NCBI GenBank assembly: GCA_947631895.1
Contig: CANRMU010000003.1
Span: forward strand, 1 to 19,650
Length of the DNA stretch: 19,650 bases
DNA from: an uncultured Bacilli bacterium
GTDB lineage: Bacteria > Bacillota_I > Bacilli_A > RF39 > UBA660
Reading direction: 5' to 3'
Of the stretch, positions 1-7,479 are shown piece by piece. Positions within the stretch are counted from its first letter, which is position 1; every line of letters begins with the position of its first letter. The notes below the pieces were generated by a model that searched no databases, was not told the origin of the DNA, and saw nothing but the letters and a program-made list of their open reading frames with translations. The position numbers were made by a program, and so were the translations under genes.

Positions 1-1
1 T

Positions 2-1408
2 AAACAATTAACAGGAAATACACCAAATGATGCAAACAAAGTTATTAGTGATGCAAAGCATGCTTATAGCTTATATAATTTCACATTAAAAGCAAATGAA
101 GAAAGAGATTTTAATTTATTACTATATATGGACCCAAATACACCAATGGTAGATGCAAATATGAATGCAAGTTGGAAAGGAAAGATAACATTAAGTACAG
201 AATATCAAGAAGAAGATACAACAATAAGAAAATTAACTTCAAGTGATACACAAGGAATGTGGGGATATAAAGATAAATTAACCAAAATAGTAATAGAAAA
301 TAAAAAGAGTGTAAAAACAGCAGAAGATGGTGGAAAAGTATATGGACCATATGATGAAAGTGAAGATGGATATGGAGGAGTACAAAGTTATGTAGTATGT
401 GATGCTGAAGAAACAGATTGTATAGGTTATTTACAAGGAACAAATGGAATAAAAGGAAATGAAGATAGTAGTTATTTATTCAACAATTTTACAAATATAG
501 TAAGTATAGAAGGCTTTGAAAATTTTGATACTTCTAATGCGACTAAATTTACATTAATGTTTAATGGATGCAGTAGTTTAAATGCATTAGATTTAAGTAG
601 TTTTGATACATCTAAAATTAAGCAAATAAATATGATGTTTCAAAATTCTGGAATTAAAAATTTAAATTTAAGCAATTGGAAATTTCATGATACAATGGCA
701 AATTCTTTTTCTTATATTTCTGGATTGCAAACTACTTCTGTAACAAATTTGATATTAAAAAATGTTGATACCCATTTAATAACGGATATGTTCGAAATAT
801 TTAAAGATTTAAATCATTTAACAGAATTAGATTTAAGTGATTTTGATATGGAAAATGTTACAAATATGAATTCTATGTTTTATGGTTGTAGTGGTTTAAC
901 AAATTTGAATTTAAGCAATTTTAATACAAATAGTGCAAATACTTATAGAGGCATGTTTTATGGTTGTTCATCTTTAGAGACTTTAGATTTAAGTGATTTT
1001 AATACAGAAAAAATTACAGATATTTCTGATATGTTTTATGGAATGACAAATTTAAATACATTAAATTTAAGTAATTGGAAATTTAATGATGCAATGTCTT
1101 ACAACTTTACTTATAATACTGAATTATATATGTCAGAAAATTTGAATTCACTTATTCTTAACAATGTTGATACAAGTAATGTAACAAATATGTACCATAT
1201 GTTTTATAAAATAAAATTACCAATTTTAGATCTAAGTGATTTTGATACAAGAAATGTAACTAATTTTAATTATATGTTTTATGAAAATCCAAATTTAAAT
1301 TCTATAACTTTTGGGTCAAATTTTATTCATAAAGCCAATGCTACAACAATCGGTATGTTTTATAATTGTCCATCACAAGATAGACCAAGTAGTGAATGTA
1401 AGTTTTGA
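2..1408 (+). CDS. BspA-like leucine-rich-repeat surface protein (DUF285), 5' partial
   Basis: The frame is open from the left edge, so the start lies outside the window; 468 residues are visible and the gene ends at TGA 1406-1408. The first ~60 visible residues (ending around NASWKGKITLSTEY) resemble the end of the TasA/camelysin-like domain found near the N terminus of such surface proteins. From about residue 160 onward come 23-24-residue units of the type LxxLDLSxFDTxxVTxMxxMFxGC, the bacterial DUF285 repeat (BspA type). A higher-order duplication is visible: the block starting LNLSNWKF recurs 399 nt later (662 and 1061). The short C-terminal cap (ITFGSNFIH ... DRPSS) is shared with the pseudogene at 7480-8108. 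There is no LPXTG motif, so the anchor must be N-terminal or absent. Known BspA-type proteins bind host or bacterial surfaces; here that role is inferred. A terminator follows at 1446. Confidence 0.88.
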   Translation, partial: KQLTGNTPNDANKVISDAKHAYSLYNFTLKANEERDFNLLLYMDPNTPMVDANMNASWKGKITLSTEYQEEDTTIRKLTSSDTQGMWGYKDKLTKIVIENKKSVKTAEDGGKVYGPYDESEDGYGGVQSYVVCDAEETDCIGYLQGTNGIKGNEDSSYLFNNFTNIVSIEGFENFDTSNATKFTLMFNGCSSLNALDLSSFDTSKIKQINMMFQNSGIKNLNLSNWKFHDTMANSFSYISGLQTTSVTNLILKNVDTHLITDMFEIFKDLNHLTELDLSDFDMENVTNMNSMFYGCSGLTNLNLSNFNTNSANTYRGMFYGCSSLETLDLSDFNTEKITDISDMFYGMTNLNTLNLSNWKFNDAMSYNFTYNTELYMSENLNSLILNNVDTSNVTNMYHMFYKIKLPILDLSDFDTRNVTNFNYMFYENPNLNSITFGSNFIHKANATTIGMFYNCPSQDRPSSECKF

Positions 1409-1445
1409 TTAAAAAACAAAAAAAGTTTTCTTATTTCAATTAAAT

Positions 1446-1475
1446 AGCTGACTTAAAAATATGGTCAGTTTTTTT
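1446..1475 (+). terminator. intrinsic terminator of the BspA-like gene
   Basis: A 7-bp stem pairs 1446-1452 (AGCTGAC) with 1464-1470 (one G-U), and seven T residues follow at 1469-1475. It lies between convergent genes; the minus-strand reading has only a weak T tract. Confidence 0.7.
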
Positions 1476-1489
1476 AAATTTCCTAAAAT

Positions 1490-2572
1490 TTATTTTCTAC
1501 TTATATTTAAAATTATTCCCATTGATATCATGGTTACTAATAAGCTACTTCCACCATAACTAAAAAATGGTAAAGTTACACCTGTAACTGGGATAAGACC
1601 AATAACAACACTAAGGTTTAAAACAGCTTGAATAACTATTCCTATTCCTAAACCAAAAGCTAAAAATTTACCAAATAAATCATTTGTTTTTAAAGAAATT
1701 TTAACGGTTCGATAAAAGATAAAACCAAAGAAACTTGTAACAATTAAAACGCCTAAAAAACCAAATTCTTCGGAAATAATTGAAAAAATAAAATCAGTTT
1801 GAGGTTCAGGTAAATAAAAATGTTTTTGATGAGAATTTAAAAAACCTTGACCAAGAAGTCCGCCTGGTCCAATAGCATACAATGATTGAATAATTTGAAA
1901 ACCACTTCCTAAAGGGTCAGACCACGGATTTAAAAATGAAACAATTCTTGCCATACGGTAAGGTGCCACGATAATTAAAGCCACAATTCCTAATAAACCA
2001 ACTAAACCAATTTTTAAGAAAAAAGATACTTTCACACCACTGATAAAAATTAGAGAAACTAAAGTTAAAACAATAACCATTGCAGTTCCAAAATCTGGTT
2101 CTAACATAATGAGTAAAAAGAAAACCATAATTACGAAAAGAATAGGTAAAACGCCTTTTTTAATACTTCGTAATTCTTTTTTATTACTACTTAAATATTT
2201 AGCCGTATAAATAATTAAACCAATTTTGGCAAATTCACTTGGTTGAATACCTAAACCGCCAATTCCAAACCAACTTCTAGAACCATTTCTTACACTACCA
2301 ATTCCTGGTATTAAAACTAAAGTTAAAAGAATAAAACAAATACCTAAAATTAAATTAGCTTTTTTCTTAAAAAAATTATAATCAATTTTACTTATTACAT
2401 ACATTAAAATAGCTCCGATAAGAAAAAAGATACTTTGACTTTTAACAAACTTAAAAGCATCATGAAATTTATATTCTGCCCAAATACTACTAGCTGAATA
2501 AATCATCACAATTCCAAAAATAGCAATTATTAAAACCATTATAAATAGGGTACGATCAAATTTTTTATTCAT
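1490..2572 (-). CDS. ftsW: FtsW/SpoVE-type SEDS peptidoglycan glycosyltransferase
   Basis: This polytopic membrane protein has about ten hydrophobic segments and is 360 residues long from the chosen start. SEDS hallmarks are clear: LQxxE-type loop GIQPSEFAKIGLI, EPDFGTA, the loop GSGFQIIQSLYAIGPGG, then LPEPQTDFIFSIISEE with the proposed catalytic Asp at about residue 260, and C-terminal PVTGVTLPFFSYGGSS. SEDS proteins polymerise lipid II with a partner class b PBP at the septum. It lies divergent from murG; ftsW/spoVE beside murG is common in Bacillota, which favours FtsW or SpoVE over RodA. The frame is open to TTG 2581, but GAG lies 9 nt before ATG 2572 and the text before it (gttgatgttt ATG) matches the ggtgatgtt-ATG pattern of other genes here, so 2572 is preferred. 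A second SEDS gene lies at 8470, so which one is the division enzyme is not certain. Confidence 0.9.
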   Translation of the reverse strand: MNKKFDRTLFIMVLIIAIFGIVMIYSASSIWAEYKFHDAFKFVKSQSIFFLIGAILMYVISKIDYNFFKKKANLILGICFILLTLVLIPGIGSVRNGSRSWFGIGGLGIQPSEFAKIGLIIYTAKYLSSNKKELRSIKKGVLPILFVIMVFFLLIMLEPDFGTAMVIVLTLVSLIFISGVKVSFFLKIGLVGLLGIVALIIVAPYRMARIVSFLNPWSDPLGSGFQIIQSLYAIGPGGLLGQGFLNSHQKHFYLPEPQTDFIFSIISEEFGFLGVLIVTSFFGFIFYRTVKISLKTNDLFGKFLAFGLGIGIVIQAVLNLSVVIGLIPVTGVTLPFFSYGGSSLLVTMISMGIILNISRK

Positions 2573-2673
2573 AAACATCAACTCTAATTTAAGTATATGA
2601 AAAAATAATAAAAAAAAGTAAAGCCAAGTTTATGTCAAATAATAATATTTTTCGTCTAAGTTTAATAATATTT

Positions 2674-2682
2674 TGATATACT
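2674..2682 (+). promoter_or_regulatory. extended -10 promoter of murG
   Basis: TGATATACT at 2674-2682 fits an extended -10 (TGN-TATACT). No good -35 is seen. The expected start site is about 2689, giving a leader of about 15 nt before the TTG start, with AAGGTG close to its 5' end. Confidence 0.5.
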
Positions 2683-2704
2683 TATTAGTAAGAAGGTGAT
2701 TGAT

Positions 2705-3787
2705 TTGAAAATTATTGTAACAGCTGGTGGAACAATGGGTCATATTAATCCAGCATTAGCAATCATAGACGAATTTAAAAAAAATGAACCTAATTTAGAA
2801 GTATTATATATTGGTACTCATAATCGAATGGAAAAAGATTTAATTCCTAAGTTAGGAATAAAGTATATACCAATTACTATATATGGTTTTACGAAAAATG
2901 TTTTTTTAGATTTTAAAAATATCTTTTGTATAAATTTAGCAATTAAAAAATGTCGTAAAATTATGGAAGATTTTAAACCAGATGTTGTTATTGGGGTAGG
3001 TGGGTATGTTACTTATCCGGTTTTAAAAGCGGCTAAAGAATTAAATATTAAAACTTTTATTCATGAACAAAATAGTATTCCTGGTAAAAGTAATAAAATG
3101 ATTGCAAAATATGCGGATTTAATTGGGGTAACTTTCTTAAAAAGCAAAGAATATTTTGAAACTAAGGGAAAAATTATTTATACTGGGCATCCTAGTGGAG
3201 CGAAAGCTTTAAAAGTGCCTAAAAAAGATAAAAAAGAATTAGGATTAACTGTTGGTAAAAGATTAATTACTTTTGTGGCTGGGTCTTTAGGTAGTGATTC
3301 TTTAAATAGCAAAGTTAAAAATTATTTAATGAATATTGGTAGTAAAGATTATGAAGTATGTTATATTACTGGTAAAATGCATTATGAAGAATTTACTAAA
3401 AATACTAATTTCCCTAAAAATGTTAAAGTTTTACCATACTTAGAAGAATTACCTGGTTTACTTAAAATATCTGATATAGTAGTATCAAGGGCAGGTGCCG
3501 GTAGTTTATCAGAAATTTTAGCTTTAGAAATACCATCTATTATTATTCCTAGTCCTAATGTTGCTAATAATCATCAATATTATAATGCCAAAGAATTAGC
3601 CAATAAAGAATGTATTATATTATTAGAAGAAAAAGATATAACACCTAAACGTTTAGAAGAAGAAATTGATAAGTTATTAGAAGATTCTAGGAAAAGAGCC
3701 CATATGAAAGCTTTAATGCATGAACAGTCCACCTTTAATAGTGTACATATTATTTATAGTGAAATTAAAAAATTAATAGGAGAGTGA
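2705..3787 (+). CDS. murG: MurG, UDP-GlcNAc:lipid I N-acetylglucosaminyltransferase
   Basis: MurG adds GlcNAc from UDP-GlcNAc to lipid I on the inner face of the membrane to make lipid II, the substrate of the SEDS enzymes in this window. The N-terminal glycine-rich loop reads AGGTMGHINPALAI (residues 7-20), close to the canonical GGGTGGHxxPALA but with Met at the second-last Gly. VVIGVGGYVTYP and HEQNSIPG follow, and the C-terminal UDP-GlcNAc site reads RAGAGSLSE ... PSPNVANNHQ, with the ribose-binding Glu at about residue 270. Length, 360 aa, is normal. The start is TTG 2705, 8 nt after AAGG; the in-frame GTG at 2696 is part of the ribosome binding site. It is co-transcribed with the gene at 3792, which starts 4 nt after the murG stop. 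Confidence 0.95.
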   Translation: MKIIVTAGGTMGHINPALAIIDEFKKNEPNLEVLYIGTHNRMEKDLIPKLGIKYIPITIYGFTKNVFLDFKNIFCINLAIKKCRKIMEDFKPDVVIGVGGYVTYPVLKAAKELNIKTFIHEQNSIPGKSNKMIAKYADLIGVTFLKSKEYFETKGKIIYTGHPSGAKALKVPKKDKKELGLTVGKRLITFVAGSLGSDSLNSKVKNYLMNIGSKDYEVCYITGKMHYEEFTKNTNFPKNVKVLPYLEELPGLLKISDIVVSRAGAGSLSEILALEIPSIIIPSPNVANNHQYYNAKELANKECIILLEEKDITPKRLEEEIDKLLEDSRKRAHMKALMHEQSTFNSVHIIYSEIKKLIGE

Positions 3788-3791
3788 TTTT

Positions 3792-4361
3792 TTGAAAAAA
3801 GAACAATATGAATTTTGTATATCATTTTATGAAATATGTAATAAATATTTAAAAGAAGATATTATTATTGTTAAAAAAGATGAATATGAAACAGATCAAA
3901 CAAAAATAAGATTATTTAAAAATTTAAAATTAGAATTAGAAGAATTATTAGCTAAAGGAGATTTAATTAAACAAAAAGATGTAATTATCTTAGATGATTT
4001 TTATGATGCCTATGATTTAGCTTTAATGCTTCATACTTATTTAGATTGTATACCAGAAAATAAAATTTATTTATTAAGAGAATTATTTACTTTTTTAAAT
4101 AAATATAAAAATAAAGTAGAAGAAAATGATTATTTAAGTATTTGGGATAAAAAAATTGCTAAAGAAAATAATTTAGTTAAAATTAGAGAAAGTAAAGAAT
4201 ATAAAAAATTAAAGAAAAGATTAATTGCTATTTTAATTTTAAGTGGCGCAATAGGAAGTAGTATTATTTTTTATCAATCTAAAGTAGGAGAACAAATTAT
4301 TAATAATATAAGTGAATTTTTTAGTGAAGATGAATCTTTAGTATTAGAACGAAAAAAGTAG
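3792..4361 (+). CDS. unknown single-pass membrane protein downstream of murG
   Basis: I do not recognise this 189-residue protein. Residues 1-140 are charged, helical-looking and rich in Lys/Glu; one hydrophobic segment at about 144-162 (LIAILILSGAIGSSIIFYQ) is followed by a short acidic tail, which suggests a cytosolic domain anchored near the C terminus. The start is TTG 3792, supported by AGGAG at 3778-3782 with 9-nt spacing. It is tightly coupled to murG (4-nt gap), so it may take part in envelope synthesis. In many Bacilli the position after murG holds divIB/ftsQ, but that protein has an N-terminal membrane segment and a POTRA domain, and this one does not match. Confidence 0.75.
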   Translation: MKKEQYEFCISFYEICNKYLKEDIIIVKKDEYETDQTKIRLFKNLKLELEELLAKGDLIKQKDVIILDDFYDAYDLALMLHTYLDCIPENKIYLLRELFTFLNKYKNKVEENDYLSIWDKKIAKENNLVKIRESKEYKKLKKRLIAILILSGAIGSSIIFYQSKVGEQIINNISEFFSEDESLVLERKK

Positions 4362-4369
4362 TTTTTTTC

Positions 4370-4399
4370 TTGACGAATAATAGTTCTTTATGCTAAATT
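4370..4399 (+). promoter_or_regulatory. promoter of mtaB
   Basis: TTGACG at 4370-4375 lies 17-18 nt before a -10 region TGCTAAATT (4391-4399), which also has an extended TGN element. The predicted transcript starts near 4406, just before the AAGGTGAT ribosome binding site. Confidence 0.6.
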
Positions 4400-4422
4400 C
4401 TTAAGTGTTTGAAGGTGATGTT

Positions 4423-5712
4423 ATGAATTTTTATATTCATACTTTAGGTTGTAAAGTAAATGCTTATGAAAGTGAAATAATGAAAGAATTATTATTAAAA
4501 GATGGATTTATTTATGATGAAGAAAATCCTCAAATTGTCATAATAAATACTTGTACAGTTACTAATATGGCTGATAATAAATCTAAAAAAATGGTTAGAC
4601 ATTTTAGAAAACTTTTTCCTAAATCTATATTAGTTGTATGTGGTTGTTCTAGTCAAAATAAAGAAGCTGACTATCAAAATTTAGATATTGATATATTACT
4701 TGGTAATCAAAAGAAAAGTGAAATTGTAAGTATTATTAAAGATTATTTAAAAAATCATGAAAAAGTTTTATATATAAATCAAAATCGTAATTTACCTTTT
4801 GAAGATATGCAAATTAAAAAATTTGAAACTCATACTAGAGCTTTTGTTAAAATTGAAGATGGGTGTGATAATTTTTGCAGTTATTGTGTTATTCCATTTG
4901 TAAGAGGAAGTGTTAGAAGTAAAGATTTTGAAACGACTTTAAAAGAAATTCATGAATTAGTTTTAAATGGTCATCAAGAAGTTGTTTTAACAGGTATTCA
5001 TACAGGAGCTTATTATAATTCTAATCATGATTTAACAGATTTAATTCATGAAATTAGTAAAGAACCTAATTTAAAGAAAATAAGAATATCTTCAATTGAA
5101 ATAACCGAATTAAATGATAAATTTATAAATGAATTAAAAAATAATGATAAAATATGTAATCATTTACATATTCCTCTACAAGCTGGGTCTAATGAAATAT
5201 TAAAGCTAATGAATCGGAAATATGATTTAGATGAATTTAAAAGAATAATTAATAAAATTAGAAAAGTAAGAAAAGATATTGCTATTACAACTGATATTAT
5301 TGTTGGACATCCTTATGAAACTGAAGAATTATTTAGAGAAACTATTAAAACTGCTAGAGAAATTAATTTTGCTAAAATTCATGTTTTTCCATATTCAAAA
5401 CGCGAAAAAACTAAAGCGGCTATGATGAATAATCAAGTAAGTGAAGAAGAAAAAAAGAATCGTAGTAAAAGATTAATTGAAGTTTCTAATGAATTAGAAA
5501 AAAACTATTATCAGAAGTTTATAAATCAAACATTAGATGTTTTAGTGTTACAAAGTAAAGAAGAAAGTATTGGTATAACTGATAATTATTTAAAAGTTAA
5601 AATTGCTGATAAATTAGAGGCTAATCAAATTGTTAAAGTAATAGTTAGTGATTTTAATAATGGTTTTTTAATTGGAAAAGTTGCTTGCAAAAATGCTTGT
5701 CTAGAATTATAA
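4423..5712 (+). CDS. mtaB: MtaB, tRNA (t6A37) methylthiotransferase
   Basis: MtaB is a radical-SAM enzyme that converts t6A to ms2t6A at position 37 of ANN-decoding tRNAs, using two 4Fe-4S clusters. Visible parts of the 429 residues: an N-terminal UPF0004 domain with cluster cysteines C10 (HTLGCKVN), C44 (INTCTVTN) and C75 (CGCSS); the radical-SAM motif CDNFCSYC (C148, C152, C155; CxxxCxxC); the TIM-barrel motifs VVLTGIHTG and HIPLQAGSNEILKLMNRKY; and a C-terminal TRAM-like tail. LGCKVN rather than MiaB- or RimO-type sequence supports MtaB. The start is ATG 4423 with AAGGTGATGTT directly upstream; the in-frame GTG 4405 would run through that site. The gene has its own promoter and is followed after 25 nt by a small gene, probably in one transcript. 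TcdA at 16919 modifies the same nucleoside. Confidence 0.93.
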   Translation: MNFYIHTLGCKVNAYESEIMKELLLKDGFIYDEENPQIVIINTCTVTNMADNKSKKMVRHFRKLFPKSILVVCGCSSQNKEADYQNLDIDILLGNQKKSEIVSIIKDYLKNHEKVLYINQNRNLPFEDMQIKKFETHTRAFVKIEDGCDNFCSYCVIPFVRGSVRSKDFETTLKEIHELVLNGHQEVVLTGIHTGAYYNSNHDLTDLIHEISKEPNLKKIRISSIEITELNDKFINELKNNDKICNHLHIPLQAGSNEILKLMNRKYDLDEFKRIINKIRKVRKDIAITTDIIVGHPYETEELFRETIKTAREINFAKIHVFPYSKREKTKAAMMNNQVSEEEKKNRSKRLIEVSNELEKNYYQKFINQTLDVLVLQSKEESIGITDNYLKVKIADKLEANQIVKVIVSDFNNGFLIGKVACKNACLEL

Positions 5713-5737
5713 TGGTTTTAGACTAAGGGTGATATAA

Positions 5738-6121
5738 GTGTTTGAAAAATTAAAATTAACAGAATGGATACTAGAAGATTTTGGTAGTGAGTTAGGATTA
5801 GTTAAAGCAAATTATGATTATTTAAAAGATAATCAAGTTGCTAATGTTTTTACTAAAAATAAAGAATTATTGGAAGTAGTACAAATTGGTAATTTAGATT
5901 TTGATGAATTAGATGATTTTATAAAAAAAGCTATGAATAGTTTTTATGCAACTTTAAATGAGGGAACAATAGATGAAATAGAAAGAAAAAAAAGTGACTA
6001 TAAGCACTTATATGAAATTTGGCAAAGTATTTTAATTGCTAAAAATAATCATAGTTCTAATATTGATGATTTATATCGAGATTTAATTTTTGCTTTACAT
6101 ATGATGGGTTACAAAAAGTAA
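5738..6121 (+). CDS. small uncharacterised acidic protein
   Basis: This gene encodes 127 residues, with no membrane segment or signal peptide, rich in Asp/Glu/Lys and predicted helical. I do not recognise a family. The start is GTG 5738, with AAGGGTGAT at 5725-5733. It lies 25 nt after mtaB with no terminator between and is closed by a terminator whose stem contains its stop codon, so it is the last gene of the mtaB unit. The convergent neighbour is def. Confidence 0.75.
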   Translation: MFEKLKLTEWILEDFGSELGLVKANYDYLKDNQVANVFTKNKELLEVVQIGNLDFDELDDFIKKAMNSFYATLNEGTIDEIERKKSDYKHLYEIWQSILIAKNNHSSNIDDLYRDLIFALHMMGYKK

Positions 6122-6131
6122 CTCATTTTAT
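6104..6131 (+). terminator. intrinsic terminator overlapping a stop codon
   Basis: A 9-bp stem ATGGGTTAC (6104-6112) pairs with GTAACTCAT (6118-6126; one G-U) around an AAAAA loop, followed by TTTTATATTT. The TAA stop of the small gene lies inside the 3' arm, and the T tract overlaps the end of the convergent def gene. Confidence 0.65.
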
Positions 6132-6679
6132 ATTTCACGCATATATTCTTTATTTTTATATGGATTTTTAGGATCTATTCGATCAACAAATAAAATACCA
6201 TTTAAATGATCAATTTCATGTTGAAAAGCTATTGAAATATCTTCTCTTGCCCGCATTTGTTTAACATTACCATCTATATCTTGATATTTAATAGTCATTC
6301 TAGCAAATCTTGGCACTATACCTTCAACATCACGATTTACACTTAAACATCCTTCACCTTCACCAACATAAATTAATTCTTCACTATGAGAAATAATTTC
6401 TGGATTAATAATTATATAATCTTTAAAAGTATGATTTTCTAATTCTTCAGCAATAACAAAAAATCTTTTTAAATTACCAAGTTGAACGGCACTCATACCC
6501 CAACCAGCTCTTAAATCATATTTTTCTCTTTCTTCATCAATTTGACTCATTTTTAAATAAACTAACATATCATCAATCATTTTTTTATCTTCATTAGATA
6601 AAGGAAAAGTTACTGGTAAAGATTTTTTTCTTAAAGTTTTATTTTTTTCATCTAAAATTTTTAAATCCGGTAATATCAT
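6128..6679 (-). CDS. def: peptide deformylase
   Basis: Peptide deformylase removes the formyl group from the N-terminal Met of new proteins and uses a metal ion. All three motifs are found in the 183 residues: motif 1 GWGMSAVQ (59-66; usual form GxGLAAxQ), motif 2 EGCLS with metal ligand C111, and motif 3 HEIDH (H154, E155, H158). Motif 1 keeps both glycines and the catalytic Gln, but has MSAV where LAAP is usual. Length and spacing suit a Gram-positive type enzyme. ATG 6679 follows GGGGTGATTAT. A possible -10 (TACAAT) lies on the minus strand at 6710-6705. The gene stands alone, convergent with the mtaB unit. Confidence 0.93.
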   Translation of the reverse strand: MILPDLKILDEKNKTLRKKSLPVTFPLSNEDKKMIDDMLVYLKMSQIDEEREKYDLRAGWGMSAVQLGNLKRFFVIAEELENHTFKDYIIINPEIISHSEELIYVGEGEGCLSVNRDVEGIVPRFARMTIKYQDIDGNVKQMRAREDISIAFQHEIDHLNGILFVDRIDPKNPYKNKEYMREI

Positions 6680-6745
6680 ATATAATCACCCCATAAACAG
6701 TGTTATTGTACCAAAAAAAAGTAAAAATTAAAAGCAAAAATTTAT

Positions 6746-6920
6746 TGAATGTATATTAATCTTAGTTCTCAAAGTAAACGTCATTTTAGTAAAAGTAGTT
6801 GCAATTACTTTGAGAATAAGTGTTGCATTTACGTTGAGAATTGTATAAATTGATTATCATATGTAGTATATTATATTAAAATTGCATTTACTTTAAGAAT
6901 TCACCTGAATGTATATTAAT
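6746..6920. repeat. repeat cluster: possible mini-transposon or IS remnant
   Basis: Four copies of a 13-bp core, TTTACTTTGAGAA, lie in 137 bp: one inverted (6766-6778) and three direct (within 6798-6817, 6822-6841 and 6881-6900), the direct ones preceded by GTTGCA or ATTGCA. The outer inverted and last direct copies form imperfect terminal inverted repeats. A perfect 15-bp direct repeat, TGAATGTATATTAAT, flanks the block at 6746-6760 and 6906-6920. This is the layout of a small non-coding inserted element of about 145 bp with a target duplication. No transposase is present, and I cannot assign an IS family. The alternative is a set of regulator binding sites upstream of the lipoprotein gene. 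Confidence 0.55.
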
Positions 6921-6933
6921 AATATGATAAACT
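6906..6933 (+). promoter_or_regulatory. promoter of the lipoprotein gene
   Basis: CTGAAT (6905-6910) lies 17 nt before TAAACT (6928-6933), which is preceded by TGA (extended -10). The -35 region lies inside the right copy of the 15-bp direct repeat. The left copy reads TTGAAT, so the pre-insertion promoter would have been TTGAAT-17-TAAACT. Confidence 0.45.
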
Positions 6934-6965
6934 AAATGTAGTTAAAATAGAAAGTCGTGAGTGTA

Positions 6966-7463
6966 ATGAAAAAAATAATGTTAGTAGTTGTAATGTGTTT
7001 AGTTATGGTTGGTTGTGGAAATAAGACAGGAACAGATGGTAAGGAATATAGTGATGAGACATTAAAAGAACATGGAAAAGAAATTATGAGTATTTCTTAT
7101 AGTAATAAAGGATGTGTACCAGTAAGATTAAGTTTTTATGATGATGGAGTATATGAATTATTTACAGAATATGAAACATGTGATCCTGAAGCTAAAGATT
7201 GTGATGCAGTTTTAAAATATATTAAATCTGTTCATGGAAAATATAATTATGATGTTAAAAAAATAATTGAAAATGCTAGAGTAGAACCAGAATTCTCGCC
7301 AGATAATATGCCAATAATTGAAATATATCCTAAAGAAGGATATGATGGAGATGGATACTATTTTACAATAAATGAAAATGATGATAAAAAAGATTTAGAT
7401 GAAGTATTAAAACAAATAAATGTTAATTTAGATGAATGTGCTAAAGCAAATTATATTAAATAG
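6966..7463 (+). CDS. putative lipoprotein, function unknown
   Basis: A 165-residue protein with a lipoprotein-type signal: MKKIMLVVVMCLVMVGCG, with Cys17 as the probable lipidated residue (the lipobox MVGC is slightly off consensus). The mature part is acidic and soluble, with extra cysteines (VCDP-like ETCDPEAKDC, and a C-terminal ECAK), and is probably exposed on the outer face of the membrane. I do not recognise the family. ATG 6966 is preferred; the in-frame GTG at 6957 falls in the weak ribosome binding site GTGAGTG. Its promoter region carries the repeat cluster. The surface-protein pseudogene begins 16 nt after its stop. Confidence 0.75.
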   Translation: MKKIMLVVVMCLVMVGCGNKTGTDGKEYSDETLKEHGKEIMSISYSNKGCVPVRLSFYDDGVYELFTEYETCDPEAKDCDAVLKYIKSVHGKYNYDVKKIIENARVEPEFSPDNMPIIEIYPKEGYDGDGYYFTINENDDKKDLDEVLKQINVNLDECAKANYIK

Positions 7464-7479
7464 ATTTAAGGTGTGAGTT

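Noticed and set aside
111..443. Minus-strand open frame opposite the BspA-like gene
   Set aside because: It lies entirely opposite a clear coding region, has a low-complexity Leu/His/Phe composition and no ribosome binding site.
6764..6900. Short CRISPR-like array
   Set aside because: The four copies differ in orientation and spacing (5 to 40 bp apart), the core is only 13 bp, and no cas genes are nearby.
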